Shown here: piece by piece, positions 51,726-61,131 of the stretch
How the letters are laid out: each line of letters starts with the position of its first letter
Numbering within the stretch: the first letter of the stretch is position 1
Assembly (NCBI GenBank): GCA_903835655.1
Contig: CAILNT010000059.1
Span: 57,009 to 121,008, forward strand
DNA from: an uncultured Pseudomonadota bacterium
GTDB taxonomy: Bacteria; Pseudomonadota; Gammaproteobacteria; Burkholderiales; Thiobacillaceae
Reading direction: 5' to 3'
Length of the DNA: 64,000 nt
Notes under the pieces: model-generated
What the model saw: only the letters and a program-made list of their open reading frames with translations
Databases searched by the model: none
Told to the model about the DNA's origin: nothing
Position numbers and translations under genes: made by a program

Positions 51726-52973
51726 CTACAAACCCCGCTCCAGCATCTGTATCACTTTCTCGGTCGCGCCCCGATTCGCCGCCGCGAACGCCCAACCCGC
51801 CTCGCGCATGGCCTGCCTGCCCTCGGGGTCGCGGAAGAGTCCCAGCACCGCCAGGGCCAGCGCGTCCGCGTCCTCGACCCGGCGCGCGGCACCCACGGCC
51901 ACGGCCTGATCCGCGGCTTCCGCGAAGTTCCAGGTATGCGGCCCGATCAGGGCCGGGCAACCCGCAGCAGCCGCCTCGATCAGATTCTGCCCGCCTAGAG
52001 GCAGCAGGCTCCCCCCCACATAAGCCAGATCCGCGGCCGCGTAATAGGCCGCCATCTCGCCCATGCTGTCCCCCAGGAACACGCGGGTTTCGACGGGTAC
52101 CCCCCGATTGGCGCTACGTCGGACATAGGCCGGATCGCACACCTCCAGCAGCCTGGCGACCTCGTCGAAGCGCTGCGGGTGACGCGGCACCAGCACCAGC
52201 AGCAAACCGGGAATCGCCAGCCGAGCGAGTGCCTCCAGCAGCAAGGCCTCTTCCCCCTCGCGGGTGCTGGCCGCGAGCAACACGAAACGGGCGCCGAATA
52301 TTGCCCGCAAGGCGCCGGCACGCGCCGCGGTGTCGGCGGGCGAGGCCACGTCGAATTTCACGTTGCCGCAGATCTCCACCCCCCGTGCGCCCAGTTCGCA
52401 CAGGCGCCGCGCATCGCTGGGCGTCTGTGCCGCAATCCCCGCCAAGCCGAGTAGGGCCGGTCTCAGCAGTCCGCGAAAGGGGGCATACGCGCGCGCCGAT
52501 TTCTCCGACAGGCGCGCGTTCACCAGAAACAGCGGCAGACCCCGCCGCTTGCAGGCGGCATAGAGATTCGGCCAGACCTCCGTCTCCATGATCACGCCCA
52601 GGCACGGGCGGGTGGCACGCAGAAACAGCCAGACCAGCGGCGGAAAGTCGTAGGGCAGGTAGGCCTGAAGCACGTGCTCGCCGAACAGCTCCGTCCCCGT
52701 CTGCCTCCCGGTCGGCGTGGCATGGGTCAGCAGAATGGCATGTCCCGGATGGCGTTGCTGCAAGGCGCGCACCAGCGGGGCCGCGGCACGGGTTTCGCCC
52801 ACGGAAACGGCATGCAGCCAGATCAGCGGGCGCGTGTCTGGCGGGCGCGGCGCGTATCCCAGCCGTTCGCCCCAGTGATCGAGATAGGCCGGCTGCCGCC
52901 GCGCGCGACTCAGCAGATGCAGGAAGGCGACGGGCAGCGCCAGCAGCCAGGCGAGGGAATAGAGGAAGCGCAT
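51726..52973 (-). CDS. waaA: 3-deoxy-D-manno-octulosonic acid (Kdo) transferase
   Basis: Inner-membrane glycosyltransferase of 415 residues adding Kdo to lipid IVA in lipopolysaccharide synthesis. N-terminal anchor MRFLYSLAWLLALPVAFLHLL; motif PLIWLHAVSVGETRAAAPLV; LTHATPTGRQTG; and the GT-B donor block GGSLLPLGGQNLIEAAAAGCPALIGPHTWNF are complete. Confidence 0.96.
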   Translation of the reverse strand: MRFLYSLAWLLALPVAFLHLLSRARRQPAYLDHWGERLGYAPRPPDTRPLIWLHAVSVGETRAAAPLVRALQQRHPGHAILLTHATPTGRQTGTELFGEHVLQAYLPYDFPPLVWLFLRATRPCLGVIMETEVWPNLYAACKRRGLPLFLVNARLSEKSARAYAPFRGLLRPALLGLAGIAAQTPSDARRLCELGARGVEICGNVKFDVASPADTAARAGALRAIFGARFVLLAASTREGEEALLLEALARLAIPGLLLVLVPRHPQRFDEVARLLEVCDPAYVRRSANRGVPVETRVFLGDSMGEMAAYYAAADLAYVGGSLLPLGGQNLIEAAAAGCPALIGPHTWNFAEAADQAVAVGAARRVEDADALALAVLGLFRDPEGRQAMREAGWAFAAANRGATEKVIQMLERGL

Positions 52974-52979
52974 GCTTGC

Positions 52980-53240
52980 CTACTTGCGGCGCAAGTGGCT
53001 GATTTTCAGGATCAGCACCAGGCCGGCGAGCGTCAGGGTGACGGCATTGGCGAGGATGATCGGCCAGCTTTGCAAGCGTATGCCGTAGACCAGCCACAGG
53101 GCCACGCCGAGCGTGAACAGGCTGTACATGGAGAGCGAAATCCCCGCCAGATCGCGGCTGGACCAGGAATGCAGAACCTGCGGCAGGAAGGCCGCGGTGG
53201 TGAGGAGGGCCGCGGCATAGCCGATGAGGTCGGAGGTCAC
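52980..53240 (-). CDS. SemiSWEET/PQ-loop sugar transporter
   Basis: Small three-helix membrane protein of 86 residues. The PQ-loop is in YAAALLTTAAFLPQVLHSW, followed by ISLSMYSLFTLGVALWLVYG and a third helix. SemiSWEETs dimerise to move sugars. The start is GTG 53240 overlapping the mscS-like stop by 3 bases, so the two genes are cotranscribed. Confidence 0.9.
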   Translation of the reverse strand: MTSDLIGYAAALLTTAAFLPQVLHSWSSRDLAGISLSMYSLFTLGVALWLVYGIRLQSWPIILANAVTLTLAGLVLILKISHLRRK

Positions 53241-54058
53241 CGTGCGGGTTCCAGCAAACGCACTTCGCGTTGCGGGTAAGGAATGCTGATGCCGCGGGCC
53301 CGGAAGGTTTCCACGACGGCCCGGTTGATCTCGCCGGCCACGTCGGCGTAAGCGCCCACGGCAACCCAGGGCCGGATGGCGAGGTTGATCGAAGAGTCCT
53401 CCAGGGTGGCCACCTGCACGCGCGGCGCGGGGTCGCGCAACACCTTGGGATTGGCCGCCAGAAGCGCGTCGATGCCGGCCAGGGCCGCGTTCAGATCGGT
53501 GTCATAGGCCACGCCGACGCTGACGTTGACCTGCCGGATCTGGCCATAGTTGTGCAGGATTTCCCCGGCGATCTTGCGGTTGGGAATGACCACGTGCGAG
53601 TGGTCCGGATGGCTCAAGAGGGTATTGAACAGGCCGATGACTTCGACCTGGCCCTCCACGCCGACGATGGCGATGTATTCCCCCACCCGGAACGGCCGCG
53701 TGAAGATGATGGTCAGGCCCGCCGCCAGATTGGACAACACGCCCTGCATCGCCAGGGCAAGGCCGGCACCGGCCACGCCCAGCCCCGCGATCAGCGGCAG
53801 CAATTCCACGCCCAGATTCTGCAAGGCCATCACCGCGAACAGACCCAGCACCAGCAGGCGCGCCAGGCGCACCAGGAGACGGCGCACGCTGAGGTCGAGA
53901 TCGAGTTTCTCCAACACCCCATGGGTCAGCCTGCCGGCCCAGCTTCCGGCGTAGTGCCCGAGCAAAAGGATCAGGCAGGCGACCAGCAGTTTGGGGCCGA
54001 ATTTGAGGCCGAGGTCGATGGCGGTGCTCTGTGCCTGCTCCAGGACGGCGATATTCAT
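53237..54058 (-). CDS. Small-conductance mechanosensitive channel (MscS family)
   Basis: Channel of 273 residues opening under osmotic downshock. True start ATG 54058 (MNIAVLEQAQ); the ORF track adds 54 spurious codons. Three helices, then the pore helix GLGVAGAGLALAMQGVLSNLAAG, the beta domain (RPFRVGEYIAIVGVEGQVEVIGLFNT; VVIPNRKI) and a C-terminal alpha/beta domain ending RGISIPYPQREV. Typical of the short MscS class. Confidence 0.92.
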   Translation of the reverse strand: MNIAVLEQAQSTAIDLGLKFGPKLLVACLILLLGHYAGSWAGRLTHGVLEKLDLDLSVRRLLVRLARLLVLGLFAVMALQNLGVELLPLIAGLGVAGAGLALAMQGVLSNLAAGLTIIFTRPFRVGEYIAIVGVEGQVEVIGLFNTLLSHPDHSHVVIPNRKIAGEILHNYGQIRQVNVSVGVAYDTDLNAALAGIDALLAANPKVLRDPAPRVQVATLEDSSINLAIRPWVAVGAYADVAGEINRAVVETFRARGISIPYPQREVRLLEPAR

Positions 54059-54276
54059 AATGCTTCCACTAAAGGTGAACGGCGCCTGGCGCCGCTTGAA
54101 ACGCCCCTCGCCCGCAGGCAGGGTAAGCGCCGATCCGGCGGGTGGCTTGCCTGGCGGTTCCATCGGTGGGGCCGAGAGGGAATCGATGACTGCAATTCTA
54201 TGTCCCGACGCGACCGCCATGACAGGGTAAAATGGCCGATTCGCAAACCGTCCTGGTGACGATCCGCCCTGTCCCC

Positions 54277-55947
54277 ATGTTGCGTCTAACCGAAGTCAAA
54301 CTTCCCCTCGACCATCCCGCCACCGCGCTCTCCGAGGCCATACTCGGGAAGCTCGGGATCGCGGCGGCGCGTTTGCTGCGCTACGAGATCCACAGGCGCG
54401 GCTACGATGCGCGCAAGCGCTCCGCGATCCATCTCATCTACACCCTGGATGCGGAGGTGCACGATGAAGCCGAGGTGCTGCGGCGCCTGGGCACGGACCC
54501 GCGCGTCCAGCGTACCCCGGACATGGCCTACCGCTTCGTGGCCCAGGCACCGGCCGGGCTGAATTCGCGCCCGGTGATCGTCGGCACCGGGCCCTGTGGC
54601 CTGCTGGCCGGCCTGGTGCTGGCGCAGATGGGCTTTCGCCCCATCCTCCTGGAGCGCGGCAAGGCGGTGCGCGAGCGCACCCGCGACACCTGGGGCCTGT
54701 GGCGCCGCGGCGAGTTGAACCCCGAATCCAACGTGCAGTTCGGCGAAGGCGGCGCCGGCACGTTTTCCGACGGCAAGCTCTACAGCCAGATCAAGGATCC
54801 GCAACACCACGGCCGCAAGGTGCTGGAAGAGTTCGTCAAGGCCGGGGCGCCGGAAGAGATCCTCTACGTCAGCAAGCCGCACATCGGCACCTTCCGCCTG
54901 GTGACCATGGTGGAACACATGCGCGCCAGCATCGAGGCCCTGGGTGGCGAGGTCCGCTTCCAGAGCCGGGTGACCGATGTCGAGATCGAGCACGGACGCG
55001 AGGGTCGCCAGATACGCGCGGTCACCCTGGCCGGTGGCGAGCGCATCGCGGCCTCCCACGTCATCCTGGCCCTGGGCCACAGCGCACGCGACACCTTCCG
55101 CATGCTGCACGAGCGCGGCGTATACATCGAACCCAAGGCCTTCTCGATGGGTTTGCGCATCGAGCACCCACAAGCGCTGATCGACACCTGCCGCTTCGGC
55201 AGCCACGCCGGCAACGCCACCCTGGGCGCGGCCGACTACAAGCTGGTCTACCATGCCGAGAACGGCCGCTCCGCCTACAGTTTCTGCATGTGTCCCGGCG
55301 GCACGGTGGTCGCGGCCACGTCCGAGGAAGGGCGCGTGGTCACCAACGGCATGAGCCAGTATTCCCGCAACGAACGCAACGCCAACTCGGCCCTGGTCGT
55401 GGGCGTGACCCCGGCCGATTTCCCCGGCGACGTGAACAGCAACCCACTCGCCGGCATGGATTTTCAGCAGTATTGGGAAGCGGCCGCGTTCCTTGCCGGC
55501 GGTAGCGACTATCACGCCCCGGTCCAGAAGGTCGGCGATTTCCTCGCCGGTCGCGCCTCCACCGGGCCCGGCACGGTCCTCCCCTCGTACACGCCGGGGG
55601 TGAACTGGACCGATCTCTCCTCCTGCCTGCCGCAGTACATCCTCGCCACCCTGCGCGCGGCCCTGCCCGCCTTCGACAAACAGATCCATGGCTTCGCGAT
55701 GGCGGATGCGGTCCTGACCGGCGTGGAAACGCGCACCTCTTCCCCCATCCGTCTCACCCGCGACGCCGCCTGCCAGAGCATGAACACGCGCGGCCTCTAC
55801 CCGGCCGGAGAAGGTGCGGGCTACGCCGGCGGCATCCTCTCCGCGGCCGTGGACGGCATCAAGGTGGCCGAAGCGCTGGCACTGAGCCTATGTAGTGCCG
55901 GCGTCTCGCCGGCCCCTCTCGCCGGCGAGACGCCGGCGCCACATTAG
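54277..55947 (+). CDS. FAD-dependent oxidoreductase (COG2509-type) with repeat-derived tail
   Basis: Putative NAD(P)/FAD oxidoreductase of 556 residues. ATG 54277 (MLRLTEVKLPLDHP) is preferred to 54232 because members of this family open this way. The dinucleotide motif VIVGTGPCGLLAGLVLA lies at about 101-117, and FGEGGAGTFSDGKLYSQI and SFCMCPGGTVVAATSE are conserved blocks. The flavin end PAGEGAGYAGGILSAAVDGIKVAEAL is followed by CSAGVSPAPLAGETPAPH, which is encoded entirely by a perfect inverted repeat that also supplies the stop codon. The substrate of the family is not known. Confidence 0.88.
   Translation: MLRLTEVKLPLDHPATALSEAILGKLGIAAARLLRYEIHRRGYDARKRSAIHLIYTLDAEVHDEAEVLRRLGTDPRVQRTPDMAYRFVAQAPAGLNSRPVIVGTGPCGLLAGLVLAQMGFRPILLERGKAVRERTRDTWGLWRRGELNPESNVQFGEGGAGTFSDGKLYSQIKDPQHHGRKVLEEFVKAGAPEEILYVSKPHIGTFRLVTMVEHMRASIEALGGEVRFQSRVTDVEIEHGREGRQIRAVTLAGGERIAASHVILALGHSARDTFRMLHERGVYIEPKAFSMGLRIEHPQALIDTCRFGSHAGNATLGAADYKLVYHAENGRSAYSFCMCPGGTVVAATSEEGRVVTNGMSQYSRNERNANSALVVGVTPADFPGDVNSNPLAGMDFQQYWEAAAFLAGGSDYHAPVQKVGDFLAGRASTGPGTVLPSYTPGVNWTDLSSCLPQYILATLRAALPAFDKQIHGFAMADAVLTGVETRTSSPIRLTRDAACQSMNTRGLYPAGEGAGYAGGILSAAVDGIKVAEALALSLCSAGVSPAPLAGETPAPH
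55890..55947. repeat. Perfect 17-bp inverted repeat at the end of the FAD gene
   Basis: Arms gccggcgtctcgccggc (55897-55913) and gccggcgagacgccggc (55921-55937) flank the loop ccctctc. Flanking tgtagt/gccaca bases extend the pairing imperfectly. It encodes the last 17 residues and the TAG of the upstream gene and can also fold as a terminator-like hairpin without a T-run. Confidence 0.9.
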
Positions 55948-55956
55948 AAGCACCCC

Positions 55957-58110
55957 ATGCCTACTGATCTGCTTTCCGGACTCAACCCCGATCAACTCGC
56001 CGCCGTCACCACGCCGGCCTCGGCCCTGATTCTGGCTGGCGCCGGCTCCGGCAAGACGCGCGTGCTCACCACCCGCATCGCCTGGCTGATCCAGCAGCAG
56101 AACATCTCGCCCATGGGGCTGATGGCGGTCACCTTCACCAACAAGGCGGCGAAGGAAATGCTCACCCGCCTCACCGCCCTGCTTCCCATCAACACGCGCG
56201 GCATGTGGGTGGGCACCTTCCACGGCCTGTGCAACCGACTGCTGCGCACGCATCACCGCGAAGCCGGACTCACGCCCTTGTTCACCATCCTGGATTCGGG
56301 CGACCAGCTTTCCGCCATCAAGCGCACCTTGCGCGCACTCGATGTCGATACCGAGAAGTACGACCCGCGCCAGGTGCAAAGCTTCATCAACCAGAACAAG
56401 GAAATGGGCTTGCGCGCGGACAAGGTCGAAGCCTGGGATCCGATCAGCCGCCATCTCGCCGAGTACTACGCCGCCTACGACGCGCAATGCCAGCGCGAAG
56501 GCGCGGTGGATTTCGCCGAACTGCTCTTGCGCGCCCACGAACTCCTTACTCGCAACGCCTTGTTGCGCGAGCACTACCAGGAACGCTTCCGCCATGTCCT
56601 GGTGGACGAATTCCAGGACACCAGCCGCTTGCAATACGAATGGCTGAAGCTGCTCAAAGGCCCCGAGCATGGCCAGGGCGGCGCACTGTTCGCGGTGGGC
56701 GACGACGACCAGTCGATCTACGCCTTCCGTGGCGCTCACGTCGGCAACATGCAACAACTGATGCGGGAATATGGCATCGAAGCCCCGATCAAGCTCACCC
56801 GCAACTACCGCTCCGTCTCCACCATCCTCGATGCCGCCAACGCGGTCATCAGCCACAACGAAGGCCGCCTGGGCAAGGATCTGTGGACCGAGGCGGGCCA
56901 GGGCGAACCCATTCGCCACTTCCAGGCCCATGACGACAGCGAGGAAGCGCGTTTCCTGGTCGAAGAGATCCAGAACCTGCGCATCGAAGGCGAGCCCTAC
57001 ATCGACATGGCCGTGCTCTACCGCGCCAACGCCCTGTCGCGCGGCATCGAGCATGCCCTGTTTTCCGCCGGCATCCCCTACCGTGTCTACGGCGGCCTGC
57101 GCTTCTTCGAGCGCGCCGAGATCAAGCACGCCCTGGCCTATCTACGCATGGCAGCCAACCCGGACGACGACAACGCCTTCCTGCGCGTGGTGAACTTCCC
57201 CGCGCGCGGCATCGGCAACCGCAGCCTGGAAGGGCTCATCGAGCAGGCCGCGAGCGGCAGCCTGTGGGCCGCGGCTCGCGAGGCAGGCAAGAAATTCGCC
57301 CCCTTCGTGACCCTGATCGAAGCCATGCGCGCCGAAATCGTCGATCTGCCGCTGGCGAAGCAGGTGGACCACATGGTTGCCCAAAGCGGCCTCATGGCGT
57401 TCTACAAGAACGAAAAGGACGGCGGCGACCGGGTGGAGAATCTCGGCGAAATGGCCACCGCCGCCGCGGCCTACGCCCAGGAGAGCGAAGATCAGAGCCT
57501 GGAAGGCTTCCTCGGCCACGCCGCCCTGGAGGCCGGTGAACACGAGGCCGCCCAGGGCCAGGACGCGGTACAACTGATGACCGTGCACGCCGCCAAGGGC
57601 CTGGAATTCCGCACCGTGTTCATCACCGGACTGGAGGAAGGCCTGTTCCCGAACGATCGCGCCATCGCCGAAGCCGACGGTCTAGAGGAGGAGCGGCGTC
57701 TAATGTATGTCGCCATCACCCGCGCGCGCCGGCAGCTCTACCTCAGTCACGCGCAATCGCGCCTGTTGCACGGCCAGGTACGCTACGGCCTGCCTTCCCG
57801 CTTCCTCGAAGAAATTCCGGAACACCTGGTGCGCTCGCTGTCCTTGCGCGCCCCCAGGCCGGCCCAGGCGGCCCGCGCGCCGGCCACGAATTTCGTCACC
57901 CGCAAGATCGTCCCCGCCGCCCCGCCGCCGCCCAAGCGCCTGGCCGATGTTCCCTTCAAGGTCGGCAGCCGCGTCAAACACGTGCGCTACGGCGAAGGCG
58001 TGGTCTGTGGCTACCAGGGCCAGGCGCCGGACATGGAAATCAAGATCAACTTCCCGAAAATCGGCGAGAAGGCCTTCCTGCTGGAATACGCCAAACTGGA
58101 AGCGGCCTAG
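55957..58110 (+). CDS. uvrD: UvrD/Rep-type DNA helicase
   Basis: SF1A 3'-5' helicase of 717 residues acting in repair and replication-fork rescue. Q motif LNPDQLAAV, Walker A LAGAGSGKTRVL at about 25-36, motif II VDEFQDTSRLQYEW, motif III GDDDQSIYAFRGA, motif IV LTRNYRS and motif VI VAITRARRQLYL are all complete. The C-terminus has a Tudor-like segment (VGSRVKHVRYGEGVV). It starts 9 bases after the repeat at the end of the FAD gene. Confidence 0.94.
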   Translation: MPTDLLSGLNPDQLAAVTTPASALILAGAGSGKTRVLTTRIAWLIQQQNISPMGLMAVTFTNKAAKEMLTRLTALLPINTRGMWVGTFHGLCNRLLRTHHREAGLTPLFTILDSGDQLSAIKRTLRALDVDTEKYDPRQVQSFINQNKEMGLRADKVEAWDPISRHLAEYYAAYDAQCQREGAVDFAELLLRAHELLTRNALLREHYQERFRHVLVDEFQDTSRLQYEWLKLLKGPEHGQGGALFAVGDDDQSIYAFRGAHVGNMQQLMREYGIEAPIKLTRNYRSVSTILDAANAVISHNEGRLGKDLWTEAGQGEPIRHFQAHDDSEEARFLVEEIQNLRIEGEPYIDMAVLYRANALSRGIEHALFSAGIPYRVYGGLRFFERAEIKHALAYLRMAANPDDDNAFLRVVNFPARGIGNRSLEGLIEQAASGSLWAAAREAGKKFAPFVTLIEAMRAEIVDLPLAKQVDHMVAQSGLMAFYKNEKDGGDRVENLGEMATAAAAYAQESEDQSLEGFLGHAALEAGEHEAAQGQDAVQLMTVHAAKGLEFRTVFITGLEEGLFPNDRAIAEADGLEEERRLMYVAITRARRQLYLSHAQSRLLHGQVRYGLPSRFLEEIPEHLVRSLSLRAPRPAQAARAPATNFVTRKIVPAAPPPPKRLADVPFKVGSRVKHVRYGEGVVCGYQGQAPDMEIKINFPKIGEKAFLLEYAKLEAA

Positions 58111-58148
58111 CGGCCGCGTGGGCACGACGCCCACAATAACAAAGGCTC

Positions 58149-58175
58149 GCAGGAGCGGGCTGGCCCGCGCTTCGA
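58149..58175. repeat. REP-like short palindrome
   Basis: gcaggagcgggctggcccgcgctt has the gagcgggc...gcccgcg core of REP elements common between genes in proteobacteria. A relative, gtgggagcgggcttgaccgcgatgc, lies at 59609-59633. Confidence 0.6.
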
Positions 58176-58211
58176 ATTATTCAGCGGTTCCCCAACGCAT
58201 TGGAGAGAAAG

Positions 58212-59012
58212 ATGATCTGGCAGGATATCCGGCGCATCCGCGATGAAGTCCCCCTGGTACTCAACGTCACCAACTATGTGGTCATGAACACGACCGCCAA
58301 TGCCCTGCTCGCGCTCGGCGCATCCCCCGTGATGGCGCACGCCATCGAAGAAGTGGAGGAATTGACGCGCATGGCGCGGGCCCTGGTCATCAACATCGGG
58401 ACCTTGAGCCCGCCCTGGGTCGAGGCGATGTTCCTGGCCGGCAAGGAAGCCCATCGGTGCGAGATTCCCATCGTCCTGGACCCGGTGGGTTGCGGCGCCA
58501 CGGCGTTCCGCACCGCCACGGTGGAAAAGCTGATCGAAGCCGTCCACCCTACCATCATCCGCGGCAACGCCTCCGAGATTCGCTCTCTGGTCCGCACGGG
58601 GCCGGGCGCCAAGGGAGTGGACAGCCGGCATACGCCCGACGAGATCCTGGAGGATGCCCGCGCCCTCTCCCTGTCCGCGGGCTGCGTGGTGTCGGTGAGT
58701 GGCCCGGTCGACCTGGTCATCGAAGGCGAACGCGTCGCCCGGATCGAAAATGGCCACCCGCTGATGACCCGCGTCACCGGCATGGGGTGCACCGCCAGCG
58801 CGCTCACCGGCGCATTCGCCGCGGTCAATGCGCAAGCCTTCGATGCGGCCGCACATGCCATGGGCATCATGGGCATCGCCGGTGAACAAGCCGGCGAACA
58901 GGCCCGCGGCCCGGGGAGCTTCCAGACCCACTTCCTCGACGCGCTCTATCAGCTCACACAGTCCGAAGTGGACCAGCGCCTGCGACTTCAGCGCAGCGGA
59001 ATCGAGAGGTAG
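58212..59012 (+). CDS. thiM: Hydroxyethylthiazole kinase
   Basis: ThiM of 266 residues; phosphorylates the thiazole alcohol in thiamine salvage. ATG 58212 has the site ggagagaaag just before it; the TTG start in the track is not preferred. Motifs: LNVTNYVVMNTTANALLALGASP, VLDPVGCGATAFRT, IIRGNASEIRSL and TGMGCTASALTGAF, the last holding the catalytic Cys. No TPP riboswitch core is visible in the 100 bases upstream and no thiD/thiE is adjacent. The 3' end overlaps a convergent gene by 25 bases. Confidence 0.95.
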   Translation: MIWQDIRRIRDEVPLVLNVTNYVVMNTTANALLALGASPVMAHAIEEVEELTRMARALVINIGTLSPPWVEAMFLAGKEAHRCEIPIVLDPVGCGATAFRTATVEKLIEAVHPTIIRGNASEIRSLVRTGPGAKGVDSRHTPDEILEDARALSLSAGCVVSVSGPVDLVIEGERVARIENGHPLMTRVTGMGCTASALTGAFAAVNAQAFDAAAHAMGIMGIAGEQAGEQARGPGSFQTHFLDALYQLTQSEVDQRLRLQRSGIER

Positions 59013-59464
59013 AGTCCGGTGGTATCGATGATGCCCAGACTCTTGATCCTCGGGTACTGAATGAAGTTGAGGGTGACGCTGGAGATCTGCCAGGAGAGCA
59101 GCGGCACCGGGGCGACGAAGGGGTTGCCGTGGTTGTAGGTCTGGCTCTGCATGAGGGCCAGACCCGCGCCCAGGCGGACATGGTCGCTCAAACTGAAGCC
59201 CTTGCAGCCCAGCGCGGCGTAATAGCTGGCGTTGGCGCCGGAGTCACGGTAAATGGCCGCTTCCGCGAAGGGCGTCGAACACCACTCGACCGGCGCCAGT
59301 TCATAGCGCAGACCGAGTCCGGGATTGACTTCATGGTCGGTGTTCAGCGCACGCGCCTCGGCCCGGTTCCAGTGGTGGGAAAGCCCGTAGACGTTCAATT
59401 CGAGCGGGGAATCGGCGTGAGCCTGGGAGACGAGGATCGCGGCAAGGGCGAGGGCGAAACGCAT
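58988..59464 (-). CDS. Small outer-membrane beta-barrel protein, family unknown
   Basis: A 158-residue exported protein. ATG 59464 gives the signal peptide MRFALALAAILVSQAHA, followed by about eight short alternating polar/hydrophobic strands (LNVYGLSHHW; LGLRYELAPVEWCSTPFAEAAIYRD; YYAALGCKGF; VRLGAGLALMQSQTY; VTLNFIQYPRI). It has the size and look of an eight-stranded barrel such as PagP- or MipA-like proteins, but I see no catalytic signature. Two cysteines may form a disulfide. Its stop lies inside the convergent thiM gene. Confidence 0.65.
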   Translation of the reverse strand: MRFALALAAILVSQAHADSPLELNVYGLSHHWNRAEARALNTDHEVNPGLGLRYELAPVEWCSTPFAEAAIYRDSGANASYYAALGCKGFSLSDHVRLGAGLALMQSQTYNHGNPFVAPVPLLSWQISSVTLNFIQYPRIKSLGIIDTTGLYLSIPLR

Positions 59465-59955
59465 GCTGAGACATCCTTTCGGCGTGAGGGAACAGAGCGG
59501 CGAAATGATAATCCCTGATTCCTCGGTTGAGCACTTCATAACTGCCAGGTGCAGCCTGAACCCGGGTGCCGCGGCCTCCGTGAGCATGCACCGCTCGTGT
59601 AAGCCCCGTGGGAGCGGGCTTGACCGCGATGCAAGGGTGGCTAACGCGGCTAAGCATGCGTAGGGCGGATGAGCCGGCGGGCCGGCGTTATCCGCCCCAT
59701 GCCATAGGTCTGTGTCATCAGGCCACGCTGGTGACGCGCAATCTGCGCGAATTTTCCCGCGTGCGGGACTTGGGCTGAACTGGCATCCGGATTCATGAGC
59801 CACGGCACGAGCGCTGGCTTGGCGATTGAATGGCGGAACCGCTACGCGTTCCGCCCTAAGTGCAGGACGCCTCGACCGGCACATCCTCGGGCGCGATGCC
59901 GGGCCCATCCTGTGATATAAATCGCCCGTTATTCCAGACATTCAGGGGCAAACAG
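59465..59955. other. Repeat-rich intergenic region before livK
   Basis: About 490 bases without a credible gene. It contains a REP-like palindrome (59609-59633) and a second repeat type (59661-59698, tagggcggat ... atccgccc with an inner gccggcgggccggc core). Near the livK end, tgtgatataaat (59911-59922) resembles an extended -10 box, but no good -35 is in place. Confidence 0.6.
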
Positions 59956-61098
59956 GTGAATTTCGGCATGTTCGCAGTCTCCGCGCTGGCGTTTTCGCTG
60001 GCCTGTACTCTCTCCGGTTGCGGCAAGCCCCAGGACGGCGGCGCGCTCATCAAGATCGGTTCCGTCGCCCCCTTGACCGGCCCGCAGACCCATATCGGCA
60101 AGGACAACGAAAATGGGGCTCGCCTCGCGGTGGATGAAATCAACGCCCGTGGCCTGACGCTGGGCGGCAAGAAGGTGAAGCTGGAACTGCTCAGCGAGGA
60201 CGACCAGGCGGAGCCCAAGACCGCGACCATCGTCGCCCAGAAGCTGGTCGATGCCGGCGTGGTGGGGGTGATCGGGCACTTGAATTCAGGCACCACGATC
60301 CCGGCTTCCCGCCTCTACAGCGACGCCGGCATTCCCCAGATTTCCCCCTCCGCCACCGCAGTGTCTTATACCGCGCAGGGCTACAAGACCGCCTATCGGG
60401 TGATGGCCAACGATGCCCAGCAGGGGCGCGCACTGGGCCAGTTCGCGGTGGGCCAGCTGGGCGCGAAGAAAATCGCGATCATCGACGACCGCAGCGCTTA
60501 CGGCCAGGGCCTGGCCGACGAGTTCGAGAAGGCGGCCAGGGCGGCCGGCGGCACGATGGTGGCGCACGAGTTCACCAACGACCGCGCCACGGATTTCACC
60601 GCGATCCTGACCAGCATCAAGGGCAAAGGGCCGGATCTGGTATTTTTCGGCGGCATGGACCCACAAGGCGGCCCCATGCTCAAACAGGCGAAGAGGCTGG
60701 GCCTGAATGCCCGCTTCCTGGGCGGGGACGGCGTGCAGAATCTAAACTTCATGAAGCTGGCCGGCCTCGATGCAGAGGGCGCGGTCGCCTCCTCGCCCGG
60801 TCTGCCCATCGCTTCCATGCCCGGCGGCCCGGATTTCCGCAAGCGCTTCGAGGCCAAATACGGCCCCATCCAGCTCTACGCCCCCTATGCCTATGATGCC
60901 GTCAACGTGCTGGTGGCGGCGATGCAGCGTGCCGACTCGGCCGACCCGGCAAAAATCCTGGCGGCGCTGCCCAAGACCGATCTTCAAGGCGTCTGCGGCC
61001 CGATCAAGTTCGATGCCAAGGGCGACACCCAGGGCGGCGCCGTGACCCTGTACGAGGTCAGGGGCGGCAAGTGGCGGGTGCTGGAAACGGTGAAGTAG
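59956..61098 (+). CDS. livK: Branched-chain amino-acid-type ABC transporter, binding lipoprotein
   Basis: Periplasmic binding protein of 380 residues. GTG 59956 has aggggc 7 bases upstream and gives a signal peptide with lipobox (LACTLSGCGK), so it is probably lipid-anchored. Leu/Ile/Val-binding family blocks: IGSVAPLTGPQTHIGKDNENGARLAVDEIN, VIGHLNSGTTIPASRLYSDAGIPQISPSAT and FGGMDPQGGPMLKQA. The ligand may be amino acids or another small organic compound. First gene of livKHMG. Confidence 0.93.
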   Translation: MNFGMFAVSALAFSLACTLSGCGKPQDGGALIKIGSVAPLTGPQTHIGKDNENGARLAVDEINARGLTLGGKKVKLELLSEDDQAEPKTATIVAQKLVDAGVVGVIGHLNSGTTIPASRLYSDAGIPQISPSATAVSYTAQGYKTAYRVMANDAQQGRALGQFAVGQLGAKKIAIIDDRSAYGQGLADEFEKAARAAGGTMVAHEFTNDRATDFTAILTSIKGKGPDLVFFGGMDPQGGPMLKQAKRLGLNARFLGGDGVQNLNFMKLAGLDAEGAVASSPGLPIASMPGGPDFRKRFEAKYGPIQLYAPYAYDAVNVLVAAMQRADSADPAKILAALPKTDLQGVCGPIKFDAKGDTQGGAVTLYEVRGGKWRVLETVK

Positions 61099-61131
61099 GG
61101 GTGGCGAGTAGCGAGTAGCCCCTCGCCAGAA

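Noticed and set aside
58111-58211. TPP riboswitch upstream of thiM
   Set aside because: Only 100 bases are available and they lack the CTGAGA-type core; they hold a REP-like palindrome instead.
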